This document shows, one piece after another, positions 43,743 through 57,096 of a stretch of DNA of 64,000 bases. The notes beneath the pieces are model-generated. The model saw only the letters and a list, made by a program, of their open reading frames with translations. It searched no databases and was not told where the DNA came from. The stretch's first letter is position 1. The number at the start of each line of letters is the position of its first letter. Origin of the DNA: Pisolithus tinctorius (taxonomy: Eukaryota > Basidiomycota > Agaricomycetes > Boletales > Pisolithaceae); NCBI GenBank assembly GCA_024663395.1, contig JANFAH010000002.1, positions 3,348,001 to 3,412,000 of the forward strand, in the 5' to 3' direction. Made by a program: the position numbers and the translations under genes.

Positions 43743-46700
43743 CTAAGGCTCGACTTCCAGGCAAGACCAAATAGGATGAACAGTAGTAAACAGTTCCAGC
43801 ATGGGCATGAACAAGCTGTCAAAGCTTTCTGATGAAAGGAGAGATAATTTATGAGGTGCTCCAGGGTGGGATCGATAAAAATCCTTGATCACCAACTGCA
43901 AATTCTTCAAGGTGGGGGCTGGCTCCCAAGTATGATCTTCTTCGGGGTATCCCCTCCAATGCACAAGGAATTGAAGAGCTCCACATTTCAAACAGGAGTC
44001 AACAACATATTCAACCTCATATTCAACATCTCCTTCATCAGTAACCCTTTGCGGTCCAGGCCTGTTAACAGGTTGCCCATCAAGAGCACCAAGATAGGGC
44101 TTAACCAGTGAGACATTCACAACCAGGTGAATCCTCATGTTGCATGGCAACTTTAATTTAAGAGTGTTCAGAAGTACTTCTAGAACTTTGTATGGTCTGA
44201 TCCACTTTTTGGAAAGTTTACGGCTCTGCTGTTCTTTCAAGGACAGATGGTCTGTAGCTAGCCAGACTTGAGATCCAACAGAGTAGAGAGGGGCAGATGA
44301 GTGGCGTCTATCTGCTTGTTGTTTCTGCCAGGAATGCGCTTTGGCGAGGTTTGCCTTTACGTCCTGGAACACCTGGAACCAGGATTTGGCAACTTCCTCT
44401 GCTGCTTCTACCTTCGAAGTCGTCGGTTTGACGCCCATCCTAGGTCTATAGGATCGAGTAACTTCAAAGGGGCACTTGCCAGTAGAAGATGAAGCAGAGT
44501 TGTTGTAAGCAAATTGAGCCAAAGGTAGCCATTCCTCCCAGCAAGCTTGTTGCTGGTTGGCATACATCTGTAAATACTGTTGAATCTCGTGGTTCAACCG
44601 CTCTGTTTGTCTGTCTGTTTGTGGGTGGAAGGCCATAGAAAGTTTTTGCTGTACTCCCAGCATTTTAAATAGTTCCTTCATGAAGGAAGAGGCAAACTGT
44701 GGGCCTCTGTCCGATACAATAGAGTCCGGAAGTCTGTGGTGTTTCCACACATGCATCAGGTAAAGCTGAGCTGTACTAGCAGCTGTTTCTTCCACAGTGC
44801 AGGGGATGAACTCTGCTTCCTTAGAGAACCTATTGACAATGACCAGCACATGGGACTTCCCAGAAGATCCCTTGACTCCAAGATCCATAAAGTTGGTTGT
44901 CAAATCTCTCCAAGGCCCGTCAGGGACAGGTAAAGGCTTGAGTTCTCCTGCAGGCAGCCTATTTCCAGACTTTCTGGCTTGGCATGTTTGGCAATGCTTC
45001 ACATATTCTTCTACATTGGGCCTTAAGGTGGACCATGTGAACCAGCATGTGATCAGCTCCTGAGTTCCTTTTATTCCACGATGTCCCACTAGGGGAGAGT
45101 CATGTAGAGCATTAAGCAGCTTCCTTCTAAGTGTACTAGGCACCCAGACCTTTTCTCCATCATAATGAAGACCGCCTCGGAGCTTGCATCCAGCAGGAAC
45201 TCCTTCGGCTTTAGTGGACTCGATCTGCAAATCTTCCATGAAGGGATTTTCTAGTTTTACTGAGTGGACCTGACTTGGGTTTATAAATAGGGACTCTTCC
45301 GACTTTGCCCTCTCTTTTCCTTCTATGAAGTCCTCTTGTCTCGACAGGGCATCTGGCCTTCCCATCATGACTCCAGGTTTGTGAACTATAACACAGTTAA
45401 ACCAACTAAAGTACTGCACCCAACATGCCTGGCATGGTTGAAGCTTCTGTGTGGTCATAAACCACTTGAGGTTGTGATGATCTGTCCAAATCTCAAACTG
45501 GTATGGAGTTGCCTCTAGGTAATGACGCCATTGTTCAAGTGTGCAGATAATGGCTAGCATTTCTTTGTCATGAACCATATAATTAAGTTCAGCTCCAGAT
45601 AGAGAATGACTTGAGTAGGCAACAGGTCTCCAGAGACTGTCATTGCATTCCACTGAGAGCACTGCTCCGGTGGCATAGTCTGAAGCATCTGTTTCTAACC
45701 GAAACTTCCGATCCTGATTGGGGAACATAAGGATAGGGGCAGTAGTAAAGGCTTCTTTCAGCGTATCAAACACCATTTGACATCTGTCATCCCATATGAA
45801 CAGAAGGTCCTTCTTCATGAGGTTATTTAGGGGCTTTGCGATCTGTGCGAAATCCTTAATGAATTGTCAGTAGAAGTTTGCTAGGCTGAGGAAGCTGCAA
45901 ACTCTGCGAACGTTGCTAGGTATGGGCCAGTCTTGCACAGCAGAGATTTTGGCAGGGTCCATATGTACTCCGTTAACACCAACTATCATTCCTAAAAAGT
46001 CTACCTCTTGTTGTCCAAAGATACACTTCTGTGGCTTGACAAACAGGTCATTAACTTTTAGCCTTCTAAGCACTTCCAGCATGATCTTGTTGTGTTCCTC
46101 TTGGATGTCCGTTTTCGTAAATATCATTAGGTCATCGATGTAGACAACGAGCACATCTTCCATATCACCAAAGACATTGTTCATCATGTTCTGGAACATG
46201 GCAGGCGAGTTACAAAGCCCAAAGAACATGACTAGCAGTTTGAAAGCACCGCAATGGCATACAAAAGCAGCTTTCCACTCATCACCTTCTTTGATCCTAA
46301 CGTTGTTGTAACCCCAACGAAGATCCATCTTTGTAAAGAGTTTGCAACCTTTCAACTTGTCCACAAGCTGAGATATCAAAGGGAGAGGATATGAGTTCTT
46401 GACAGTATGCTCATTTAAATAATGATAGTCCTGGACCATACGCTTTTTGCCATCCTTTTTAGGGATGAAGAACACTGGAGAGGTTTGTGGCAATTTACTA
46501 GGCCAAATATAACCCTTCTTGAGCTGACCATCCATGAAGTCACTGACTTCTTTTTGCTCATCAGGGGAGAGAGGGATCAACCTTCCTTTCTTTGGTACAA
46601 TTGACTCCTTCAGTTCTATAGTGTGGTCCCAAGGTTTCCTAAGCAGCATGCGCTCGGATTCCTTTTTGGAAAAGACCAATAAATATTTGTGATATGCCTT

Positions 46701-47633
46701 TGGAACAAGTTCCTCAGGGGTCTTATCTGTTTTTGGTTTGTCTGTCCCTAGATTTTGAATCCAGGTTATGTAAGAGTCCATGGCTTCTCTTTCGAGCCTC
46801 TCGACCTTGTGTATGAATGAGGTTTTAGGGGCCAACTGTTGGCATCTAGCCAGACATCTACCCATTTTGACCTTGCCAGTTTTCCAATCTATCAGTGGGT
46901 TGTGCTGATGTAACCAGGTATGTCCCAGGATCATGGTACTACCTCCTAGATTGGTAATCTCAGCAAGAAGTTCCTCGTGATGGTCAAGGTACAAGACTTG
47001 AAGGTGTGCCTGATGCGTAATCCTTCCAGTGGAATTAGGCAAACCATTGACATTAAATATGTCAACTGCTCTTGGCAACACCATCTTTGGAATCCAGTTC
47101 CTTTCCACAAAGTCCTTATCTATACATACTCCAGTAGTGCCACTGTCAAGTAATGCATTAACCCTGAACACTGAACTGGCATTCGTCCATAAAACCAAAG
47201 GGACCTCCACAGAATCTTTTAGGTTCAGTGTGCATTGGGTTTCAGACCATATGGAGATCTTTGCACTACTACCCTCAAGATCCAGGAGATCGAAAGAAAC
47301 ATTTTTTTGTTTTTTATTGCAAGTGGAATTAAGCAGGCTTGGTTTTACATCTGGCCCTGAGCCCTTTCAGGACTCCACTTCAGATGATGTAAAAGTAAGA
47401 GAGGAAACAGATTCTGAACCATTAAATAACTCCTGTGGTTCTTTGAAATTGAGAAAAGAGAAATGATTGAAAGAAACTACTGGTACACTATTTTTGGTTT
47501 TTATATTTTCAACCTTCGTACTTTCTTTCGTATTCTTAAGTCCGTAAGTAGAACGAAATCTGTAAAAAGAAGAAGAAGAAGAAACAGGAACAAATGTCCA
47601 TGTACGAGAAGAGTCTGCAGGACCCGATTTCAC
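43743..47633 (-). pseudogene. H pol: protease, RT, RNase H, integrase, chromodomain
   Basis: One frame of about 1,290 codons with two in-frame TGAs (47367-47369 and 45864-45866). Domains: protease (LLDSGTTG, about 47150), RT with YIDD (about 46140), the FY-x-QFI motif in which x is the second TGA, RNase H (ETDASDYATG about 45690, DHHNLKWF), integrase HHCC zinc region (about 45100-44980), DDE core (SDRGPQF about 44700, HPQTDRQTE about 44620) and chromodomain (FLVHWRGYPEEDHTWEP about 43930). A 141-codon leader precedes the protease. Pol is in the -1 frame relative to the gag end, without an obvious slippery heptamer. Well preserved apart from the stops. Confidence 0.88.
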
Positions 47634-47974
47634 TGCAGCTCTGATTCTTTTAACTGGTTGATGTGAGCAACGATCTGCTCAAAGCTCATCCCCTCCATTG
47701 CTTTCAGGCAGGGGTCGGGTCCAGTGTCAGCATTTACAGCCCTGATGGGGCATCCTTGTGGTTGTGCCTGTTTAGGGCACTCACTTCGGTAATGGCCCTT
47801 GAGACCACATCCAAAACACATGATGTGGGACTTGTCCTTAGGGGGTCCCTTCCCCTTTCCTTGCCATGGAGTGGCACCTATATCCATGGGGGCGCCAGCC
47901 CCGGGTTGTGTGCCTGTGGTGGAGAAGCCATGAGGTTGATTTTGAGGCCATACCCTCGATGAGGAGGCTGTCAT
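47630..47974 (-). pseudogene. H gag C-terminal part with zinc knuckle
   Basis: Minus-strand gag end: P/G/T-rich linker, CCHC knuckle (C-FG-C-GLKG-H-YRSE-C, about 47825-47780) and the tail KESELQ-stop overlapping pol. At 47975 the reading orientation flips: the preceding part of Gag is on the plus strand. Confidence 0.8.
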
Positions 47975-48279
47975 GTATCGGTGGTTTTCGAAATTTCCGC
48001 TTCCGGCCCATGAACAATGGAGATTGGGCCTGGAAGAAGATGCAGAAGGTGAGACAGGGGCAGTCTCAAATGGATGCCTTTTTGGCAGAGTTTGATAGTT
48101 GGAAGCTCATGGCCAGTGCTTCCGACAATTTGGCCATCCTGTGCCTAGAACAGGCCATAAACCCCGAGGTGCTCTGCCTCATGCATCATTTGGGGAAAAG
48201 AAAAGACATGTACAAGGAGTACATAATGGAGCTCTGGTTGGTGGCTGTCTTTTTTGATGGGGGCACATGTAGTAGGTGA
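47975..48279 (+). pseudogene. H gag middle part, inverted
   Basis: The plus strand encodes FRPMNNGDWAWKKMQKVRQG, SQMDAFLAEFDSW and INPEVLCLMHHLG, the conserved second half of a Retrotrans_gag core. It should lie between 31412-31795 (N-terminus) and 47974-47630 (C-terminus), but it lies head-to-head with the latter, showing an inversion with a break inside gag. Bases 48280-48387 beyond it are unassigned. Confidence 0.72.
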
Positions 48280-48387
48280 GCAGGGGGAGAGGAGAGGATG
48301 AGTCAGCCTTAGTCAGTGGAGACAGATGGAGAGAGATGCAATGTACAGTAGACACAAGGAACCAAGACAGGATGGAGCCTTGTCCTA

Positions 48388-49432
48388 TCTCACTGCCAAG
48401 CTCACTGGTCTGAATTCCTGTCTCAGTTCAATATGATCATTAGGTTCAGGCCCAGCAAGCTCAGGGCTAAGCCTGATGCCCTGGCTAGACAATGGGACAT
48501 CTACCCCAAGGAGGGGGATAGTGGCTATGCCTGAGTGAACCTGCACAACCTGAGGCCAGTCTTCACCCAGGAGCAACTAGCAGTCTCCCTTCATGCTACA
48601 TACCTTGAGTATCCAGTCTTACAAGCAGATGCACTAATGAATATTGAGAAAGTTCACAATGATATCCTAACAGTACTGCCAGATGACCCAGTCTCACAAA
48701 TCTGCCTGCCTGACATGTCTGATCCCCAGTGGTCCATTGATGACACTGGCTTCCTTCAGCTTCATGGAAGGATCTACATGCCAGACTCAAATGACCTCCA
48801 TCTTAGGGTCTTGCAGCTTAAGCATGACCCTCCACTGCCTAGCCACTTTGGCCAAAACTGAACCCTAGAGCTCATCCAGTGTGAGTACACCTGGCCTGGC
48901 CTCAGGACATTCATCAAAGACTATGTCTGGTCCTGCATGGCCTGCACTCAGGCCAAGGTTCCTCACCACTGGCCTTACAGCCTTGTCAAGCAACTTCTGG
49001 TGCTGGAGAAGCCATGGAATTCCATATCAATGGATTTCATTGAGCAACACCTGGCCTCATCTGGCTTCACAGCCATTCTCATTGTAGTTGACTGGCTTTC
49101 CCAGCAGGCCATCTTCATCCCCACACATGACACCATCACAGCCCCTGAACTTGCCAAACTGTTCCTACTCTATGTCTTTTCCAAGCACAGAGTACCAGCC
49201 CACATAACCTCAGACCAAGATTTGGAGTTCATGTCTCACTTCTTCAGGTCACTTAGTAAGGCCCTGGACATGTGGTTACACTTCACCTTGGGCTACTGCC
49301 CTGAAGGTGATGGCCAGACTGAGAGGACTAACCAGACACCAGAGCAGTACCTCTGGGTCTATTGTAACTACCAGCAGGACAACTGGGCCAACCTACTACC
49401 CCTGGCCAAGTTCACATACAATAATGCCCCTA
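48388..49432 (+). pseudogene. Element J pol, first part (RNase H end to integrase)
   Basis: Decayed A/E-family pol beginning inside RNase H (FRPSKLRAKPDALAR), then the HHCC region (CMACTQAK intact), and the DDE core with MDFIEQH and GDGQTER kept but SDRGSEF changed to SDQDLEF. TGA stops at 48533 and 48859 replace Arg codons. It is cut at 49432 by E2 and continues at 61481. Confidence 0.85.
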
Positions 49433-49968
49433 TGTCATAGCCATGCCTTGACCCCAGCCAGACTCAGCCTTGCACTCATCCAGTCTGGCCTCGGCCTTGC
49501 CAACCCCTTACCCCCAGTAGGTCTAGCATGATAAGCCCTGCCTTGCAGTGCATGTCATTACAGTTGAAGCCTTGCCCAGTCTCATCCCTGGTCTGCCCTC
49601 ATTCCCTGTCCCAGTCTCTGGTCACCTTAGTCATACATTACTAATACTGTTCTTACCAATCACCTTAGCAATCTTTGTGAGACCAGCATTACTGGTCTCC
49701 ATACTATAGTTACTTCCAGCATATAAACCCATAGGTACTCAGCCTGTATCCCCTCAGTCTGAAATCAACTAAGTTTACTCTGATAACCCCACCTCAGCCT
49801 CAGACTTGGACTGACACCCATGCAAGGGGATAGCACTGCATCCTCAGTCACTAAGTCCAATCAGTCTTCCCCTCTGTACCCCTGCTCTCCTTCTGATTCT
49901 GACCCCTTGGCCTCACACCTGCTTCAGTCTCTGGTCCAGCCTCAAACCTGGACATCACAAACTTGACA
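49433..49968 (+). repeat. E2 5' LTR
   Basis: 536 bp, TGTCATAGCC...AACTTGACA. TATA-like ATATAAAC at about 49719, then TCAGTCTGAAATCAAC near 49756, which is complementary to the primer-binding site. Confidence 0.93.
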
Positions 49969-49982
49969 GTATTTCAGACTCA
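49969..49982 (+). promoter_or_regulatory. E2 primer-binding site (self-priming type)
   Basis: GTATTTCAGACTCA directly after the LTR, identical to A1 8731-8744 and pairing with AGTCTGAAAT in the LTR. Confidence 0.65.
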
Positions 49983-50006
49983 CCACTTGTGTGGGTCTAA
50001 TACAAC

Positions 50007-52273
50007 ATGGCAACAAAAACTCATTTTCAACCTGCTCTGCCACCAACCCCAAATCAGCTTCAGCCAGTGGGACTTGCCACAAGACAGCACTAGTTGCCTT
50101 AGGTACCACTAGGTGCTCTCCCAACCCCATTAGTCCCTTTAGGCACTTTTCAGCCTGAACATCCAATACTCCCACCCCATGTCGCCCTGTTGCTCCCATC
50201 CCTAATGATGATCCCAGGTATGAAGGGCCAGACAACAATGACAACAACAATGCTGATGATGATGACCCCAGCAATGGCCCAGTGATGATGGGCCCAGTGA
50301 TGACAATGACAATCCAGATGAGAATGATCCAGAGGACGAACTGGACTTCCCAGATCCAGACACCAAACCCATGGTTGCAGTCTTTGACAGTCTCTGTCAT
50401 ATCCATGACTCTCGGACTCAATCCTGGTCCAGTCTGGACCCCTAGCCCCTAACTCTGGTCAAGTCCAGTCCTAGTCTGGCCTAGAAAACCTAACCCTGGC
50501 CTAGAGAACACAACTCCAGTCCTAGATAACCCAACTTGGGCCTAAATGGTTCAAGTCCGGTGTTTTACCCCTATCTCCGGTCCATTCCAGCCTCCTGGCC
50601 TTGTGCTGCTCCACCCCAGTCCTCCCAGATCCATGTCTGGGTCACCTGGACATAACTCCGGTCTGTTTTCCTTTGTTTGTACTATATTTAGTCTAGTCCT
50701 TTTGTCTGACTTTTGCTTATGGTACAAACCTGTGTCCAACTCTGGTTATGCTGGTCACCTGGACTTAGACTATTAGTCTTGACACAGCCTCTGTGGCTGT
50801 CCTCACCTTGCTCATCATCTCACTAATAGCTTATTAACAAGTCTGGCTTCATGTTTGTTACTCTGGACCAGCCTCATGTATTTAACCCCTGTACATACTT
50901 CATAGCACCTCAGTCAGAATATCAACTTAGTATTACCCTCAACTCTATATTACCCCTTGAGTCTACACTATAGCTAAGGCTGAGCCTTAAGCTATCCCTG
51001 GCCCCTGTTCCAGACCTCTCCCCAGCTTGCATAAGGGTACAGCACATAAGCTGAGACCAAGGGAGGTAGATCCAACCCTGGACTGGCTTCCCCCTGTGCA
51101 CACCCCAAGACTGGCTGGTTTCCCATGCTACCAGTCTTGTTCCTGTGCTCCTGGTCTTAAGTCCAGTCCTCTGGACTTAACCCCTAACCTCTGGCCTTAA
51201 CTCTGGTCCAACCAGACTTAACCCCTGTCTCCTGGCCTTGACTTTGGTCACTTGGTCTTGAAGCCTGGTCACCTGAGGGTAAACCTGTACTTAACAGTCT
51301 CACAAAGGCCATCAAGCTGCTGGCCTGCAACACCTGCACTAATCCTGAGTCCTCAAGCAGGACCAAGCTGCATGAGCATGACACCTTTGATGGCACTGAC
51401 TGCAAGAAGCTATGTGCCTTCTTCATTCAGTGCAAGCTAAATTTCCAAGACTGGCCTTGGGCTTTCAGGACTGACTGTGCCAAAGTCATCTTCACATAAT
51501 CCTACCTTAAAGGCATGGCCCTAGAGTGGTTCAAGCTGGACTTGCTTGGGGTTGAGGACCCCGATGACCAGCCCCTCTGGATGGACTCCTGGAGGGAGTT
51601 CATCCTAGAACTACAAACCACATTCAGCCCTCATGACCCAGTCACTGATGCAAAGAGTCAGTTAGACCACCTGCATATGAAAGATAACCAGCACATTAAC
51701 AAATATGTTGTCAAATTCAACTGACTTGCTTTGCAAGTCCAGGGATATGGTGATGGTGCACTGTGCCACCATTTCTATGCTGGACTCCCAGACTGAATCA
51801 AGGATGAGGTCTGCTGGGTTGGAAAACCCTGGACCCTCCATGAACTCCACCACCTAGTGCAGGAAATAGATGTGTGCTACTGAGAGCACAAGGAGGAACA
51901 CCAGGCCTCCTCATCCAACAATAAGTCCGGAGGCTCCAGTAACAACAATCAGCCCAATACTGGCCATGAGAAACCCTAGAATGGCAGCAATCACACTGGC
52001 TCTACCCAGTCCAAAGTGGCTTCATTGAAGCCAGGCAATAATAACAGCAATTCATCTGAGCCCAAGCCTAGCAAACTTGGCAAGGATGGAAAGCTCACCC
52101 TGGAGGAATGCAAGCATCGCATCAAGGGCAACCTCTGCATGTTCTGCAGAGGGCCTGGTCACTTCACTGAGAAGCGCCCCAAGAAGACTGGAAAGGCCAA
52201 GGCTCATGCCACAGCCACCACTGAAGCTGCACCAGCCTCAGGCTTGGGTTCTACCCCTGAGACAAAAAACTAG
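50007..52273 (+). pseudogene. E2 gag, interrupted by G4
   Basis: Corresponds to A1 gag. The N-terminal part (50007-50394) is frameshifted and has stops. After G4 the Gag core follows (KLHEHDTFDGTD; MALEWFKLDLLG; HLHMKDNQHINKYVVKFN), with TGA or TAA replacing Arg, Gln and other codons at several sites, and a damaged zinc knuckle (CMFCRGPGHFTEKR: the last Cys is Arg). It ends with the slippery heptamer A_AAA_AAC (52264-52270) and TAG. Confidence 0.85.
50395..51296 (+). repeat. Solo G-family LTR G4
   Basis: 902 bp, TGTCATATCC...GTACTTAACA, TSD GTCTC (50390-50394 and 51297-51301). Confidence 0.93.
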
Positions 52274-52291
52274 GTAGCAGCTCCCAGGACT
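52264..52291 (+). promoter_or_regulatory. Remnant -1 frameshift signal of E2
   Basis: Canonical A_AAA_AAC heptamer followed by TAG and the 5' hairpin arm GCAGCTCCCAG (52277-52287). The 3' arm is gone because G5 starts at 52292. Confidence 0.7.
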
Positions 52292-53192
52292 TGTCAAGTA
52301 CAGGTTTACCCTCAGGTGACAGGGGCTAAGTCCAGGTGGCCAAAGTCAAGGCTGGGAGACAGGGGCCAAGTCTGGTTGGGCCAGAGTTAAGGCCAAGGGT
52401 CAGGGGCTAAGTCCAGAGGACTGGACTTAAGGCAGGGAGCACAAGAACAAGACTGGTAGCATGGGAAACTGACTGGTCTTGGAGTGCACACAAGGGGAAG
52501 CTGGTCCAGGGTTGGATCTACCTCCCTTGGTCTCAGCTTATGTGCTGTACCCTTATGCAAGCTGGGGAGAGGTCTGGGACAGGGGCTGGGGATAGCCTAA
52601 GGCTTGGCCTTAGCTATAGAGTAGACTCAAGTTGTAGTACAGAGTTGAGGGTAATACTAAATTGATATTCTGACTGGAGTGCTACAAAGTATGTACAGGG
52701 GTTAAATACACAAGACTGGTCCAGAGTAATGAACATGAAGCTGGACTTGTTAATAAGCTATTAGTGAGATGATTAGCAAGGTGAGGATAGCCACAGTGGC
52801 TGTGCTGAGGCTAATAGCTAAAGTCTGGGTGACTGGCATACTGGAGTCAGACACAGGTTTTGTACAGTAAGCAAAAGTCAGACAAAAGGACTAGACTAAA
52901 TATAGTACAAACAACAGGAAACAGACTGGAGTTATGTCCAGGTGACCTGGACATGGACCTGGGAGGACCGGGGTGGAGCAGCACAAGGCCAGGAGGCCAG
53001 AATGGACCAGAGATAGGGGCAAAAGACTGGACTTGAGTTACTTAGGCCCAAGTTGGGTTATCTAGGACTGGAGTTGTGTTCTCTAGGCTGGGGATAGGTT
53101 TTCTAGGCTGGACTAGGACCAGACTTGACCGGAGTTAGGGGCTAGGGGTCTGGACTGGACTTGGATTGAGTCTGAGAGTCATGGATATGACA
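52292..53192 (-). repeat. Solo G-family LTR G5
   Basis: 901 bp, reverse-oriented, TGTCAAGTAC...GATATGACA. The flanks (GGACT and CTCAC) do not match, and the host element lacks about 560 bp here, so the insertion or its collapse removed flanking DNA. Confidence 0.88.
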
Positions 53193-56100
53193 CTCACACC
53201 CCCCTGAAGGCCCCTCTTGTCTCTCTAATCAATGCAGCTGCCTTTGTACATGCCTACAAGCTTGAAGGGTCTGTACAATTCCAACTTCAGCTCCACCCCT
53301 TGGACTCAGCCCAAGGCCAATCAGTCTTGGCCTCCCCTCCTCCAGACTTACCCAATGTCCCAGAGGAGTATCATGACTTCGCTGATGTGTTCAGCAAGGC
53401 CAAGGCCTCTGTGCTCCTGCATCACTGGGAGTATGACCTGAAAATAGAGCTTGAAGAAGGAACAACCCCACCATTAGGCACCATCAATTCACTGTCCCCA
53501 GTCGAGCTCCAAGCTCTCCAGACTTTCATTGATGAAAATCTCACTACCAGATTCATTTGCCTGACCTCTTCCCCCTACACTGCACCAGTCCTCTTTGTCA
53601 AGAAGAAGGATGGCTCCCTCCAGCTTTGTGTAGACTTCCACAGCCTGAACAAAATAACTAAGAAGGACTGGTACCCATTACTGCTCATCTCCAACCCCTT
53701 GGACTCACCAAGCCAAGCCAAAATCTATACCAAGATTGATCTCAGGCATGCCTACCATCTCATCCAGATTGCTCTGGGTGATGGATGGAAGACTGCATTT
53801 TGGACTCAGTATGGGTCTTATGAGTGGTTAGTAATGCCTTTTGGCCTCACCAATGCCCCAGCTGCCTTCCAATGCTTTGTGAATACCATCTTTGCAGACA
53901 TGTTGGATGTTTGCATAGTCATCTACCTAGATGACATTCTAATCTACTCCAGAGACAAGGATTCTCATAAGCAGCATGTCTGAGAGTGCTCCACCAGCTT
54001 CAGCTTCACAGCCTGTATGTGAAGCCAGAGAAATGTGAGTTCCACTCAGACTTGGTGGAATACCTCAGCTTCCATGTTTCCCCTGCCAGCCTCACAATGT
54101 CGAAGGAAAAGGTCCAGACCATCTGCAATTGGCCTGAGCCTCACAAGGTCAAAGACATACAATCCTTCCTTGGCTTTGCTAACTTTTACCACTATTTTAT
54201 TTTCAACTACTCAGACATCATGGTACCACTGACTGTTAAGTCCAGGTCTTTTACCTGTCCAAGGCCAGTCTGGAGTCCAGTCAGGGGTCAGAGGGTAATA
54301 TGAGGTACTAAGAGGTTTTGGACTATTTGGACTTAGTGACTGGTGGCACAGCGCTATTCCCTTGCATGGGCTGTAGTCTGGTCAAGAGGCAGAAGACAGA
54401 GAATGAGAGAGACCAGGTTAAGATGAGACTAGATTGATTTCAGACTGAGGCTAAAACAGATTATCCTATGACTTAAATACTAGAAGTGACCTAAGTGTAA
54501 TGTAGCACTGGAGACTGGTCTGCACTGGTACAGCAATGATTGGTAAGTAGTGTTACAAAGAATCTTATCAAGCAAAGACTATGAACAAGGGATTACTGGG
54601 AACTGGGGCAGGACATGTGGCTGGGCTGGGTGTTACACTGGCCCAGTACTAACTGAGGGGACAACTCGACTGGGCACTGCCTTGCAGTGCCTCACGAGCT
54701 AACACGTTTCTGGGTCAAAGGGTTAAGGCTGGGACCAGGGCAAGGGGGCAAGGGTTGGATGGGACCAGTCAAGACCAGGGTAGAGCCAGTCTGGGGTGGT
54801 CTGGGCACAGTCATGACACTGACCCAGCTTACCCACAAGGGTGTTCCTTGGAACTTCTCTGAGGAATGCCACCAGTCATTCAACAACCTCAAGGCTGCCT
54901 TCACAACTGCACCAGTCCTAACCCATTTCATCCCCAGGGCTCCTATTACCATCAAGACCAATGCATCAGACTACACCATTGCCAGCATTCTATCCATTAC
55001 CTGCAGCAATGGCCAGATCCACCTGGTTGCTTTCTACTCCTGGACCCTGACTGCCCTGGAGTTGAACTACAATACTCATGATAAGGAATTGCTTGCTATT
55101 TTTGAAGCATTCCAGACCTGGCACCACTATCTTGAGGGTTCGGCCTGACCAGTTAATGTTGTTACTGACCACAAGAACCTAGAGTACTTCTCTACCTCTA
55201 AGGTACTCACCTGCTGCCAAGCTCACTTGTCAGAATTCCTCTCACAGTTCAACATGGTCATTAGATTCAGGCCCAGTAAGCTCAGGGCTAAGTCCAACAC
55301 CCTAACTAGACATGGGACATCTACCCCAAAGAGGGGGTAGCAGCTATGCCCAAGTGAACCCACAGAATCTGAGACCAGTCTTCACCCAGGAGCAGCTAGT
55401 AGTCTCCCTCTGTGCCACTTACCTTGAATACCTGGTCTTACAGGCAGTTGCACTAATGGATATAGAAAAGCTCCATAATGATATCTTGACTGCACTACCA
55501 GATGACCTGGTCTCACAAGTCTGTTTGTCTGACATGTTGGATCCTTGGTGGTCTGTAGATGACACCAGCTTCCTTTGGCTTGATGGAAGGATCTATATGC
55601 TGGACTCAAATGATCTCTGCCTCAGGGTCTTGTGGCTTAAGCATGACCACCCCCTGTCCAGCCACTTTGGCCAAAACTGAACCCTAGAACTCATATGGTG
55701 TGAGTATACCTGGCCTGGCCTTAGGACTTTTGTCAAGGACTACATCTGGTCTTGCACAGCCTGTGCTCAGGCTAAGGATCCCTGCTGCCAGCCTTATGGC
55801 CTCCTCAAACAACTTCCAGTGCCAGAGAAACCATGGAGTTCCATCTCTATGGACTTCATCAAGCAACTCCCAACCTCATCTGGCTTCACAGCCATCCTTG
55901 TTGTAGTTGACCAGCTCTCCAAGCAGGCCATCTTCATCCCCATCCATGACACCATCACAGCCCCAGAACTCACCAAACTATTCCTACTCCATGTCTTTTC
56001 AAAGCACAGAGTGCCAGCCCATGTAACCTCAGACCAAGGCTTGGAGTTCATGTCTCACTTCTTCTGGTCACTCAGTAAGGCCTTAGATATGCACTTACAC

Positions 56101-56921
56101 TTCACCTCAGGCTACCACCCCAAGGGTGATGGCCAGACCAAGTGGACTAATCAGACACTGGAACAGTAGCTCCAAGTCTACTGTAACTATCAACAGGACA
56201 ACTGGGCTGACCTCTTACCTTTGGCCAAGTTTGCTTACAACAATGCCCCTAGTGCTACTACTGGTGTTTCACCCTTTTTCACTAACAAGGGCTACCACCC
56301 CAACACCTCAGTGTACCCAGAGTGTGACCTTACATCTGCTCAGGCTCATGATTATGCAGTTGACCTGGACTCACTGCACCAGTACCTATGTGAGGAGATG
56401 ATCCTCACACAACAGCACTACCAAGGACTGGCCGATGCTAAATGCATGCTGGCCCCAGACTTCAAGGTCGGTGATCAGGTGTATGTCAAAGCCAAATACT
56501 TCTGGTTGACCCAGCCTTCCAAGAAGCTTTTGGAGAAAAACCTTGGACCATACCTGGTCATAGCTCAGGCCAGTACCCACTCATTCACACTGCATCTGCC
56601 AGACTCAATGCATGTGGTACATCCAGTCTTCCACATCTCCCAGCTCAAGCCAGCCTTCCCTAACACCATCCCAAACCAGACTCAGCCACCATCCCCACCA
56701 GTCAAAGTCAATGGCAAACTGGAGTTTGAGGTAGCCGAAATCCTTGACTCCAAGGTTGACCAGCATTGCAGGCATCGGCTTCAGTACTTGGTCTGGTGGA
56801 CCAGCTACAAAGGGACTGATGAAGAAACTACATGGGTACTTGCACTGAGCTAGATGGTGCTTCTGAACTTGTTCAAGAGTTCCACTCCCACTACCCCAGT
56901 AAACCCAGCCCATACCAATGA
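53193..56921 (+). pseudogene. E2 pol, interrupted by A3
   Basis: Protease missing. RT 53300-54230 (YLDDILIY kept; TGA and a one-base loss at 53981-53990), A3 LTR 54234-54818, RNase H 54824-55310 (TGA at 55146; frameshift near 55312), integrase 55330-56620 (first Cys pair SCTACAQ kept; the catalytic Glu of GDGQTE is Lys, GDGQTK; TGA at 55678, TAG at 56167), chromodomain 56700-56850 with a frameshift before the end. Clearly dead. Confidence 0.88.
54234..54818 (-). repeat. Solo A-family LTR A3
   Basis: 585 bp, TGTTAAGTCC...AGTCATGACA, TSD CTGAC (54229-54233 and 54819-54823). It contains more CpG than its surroundings, so it is younger than E2. Confidence 0.93.
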
Positions 56922-57096
56922 GGACCAGTCTCAACTGGCCTTGGCTTTCTTCTTGTTCTCTACTGGTATCTAGTTCCCTTTGACCTCTTACTTACCCTGT
57001 TTTCCTTTTTCTTGTTCTTCTCACTTTACTATACAAGACCAAGACCAGATCCCTGGCATTGGCAGAAAAGAAAACAAGACTGCTATGCTACAATGA

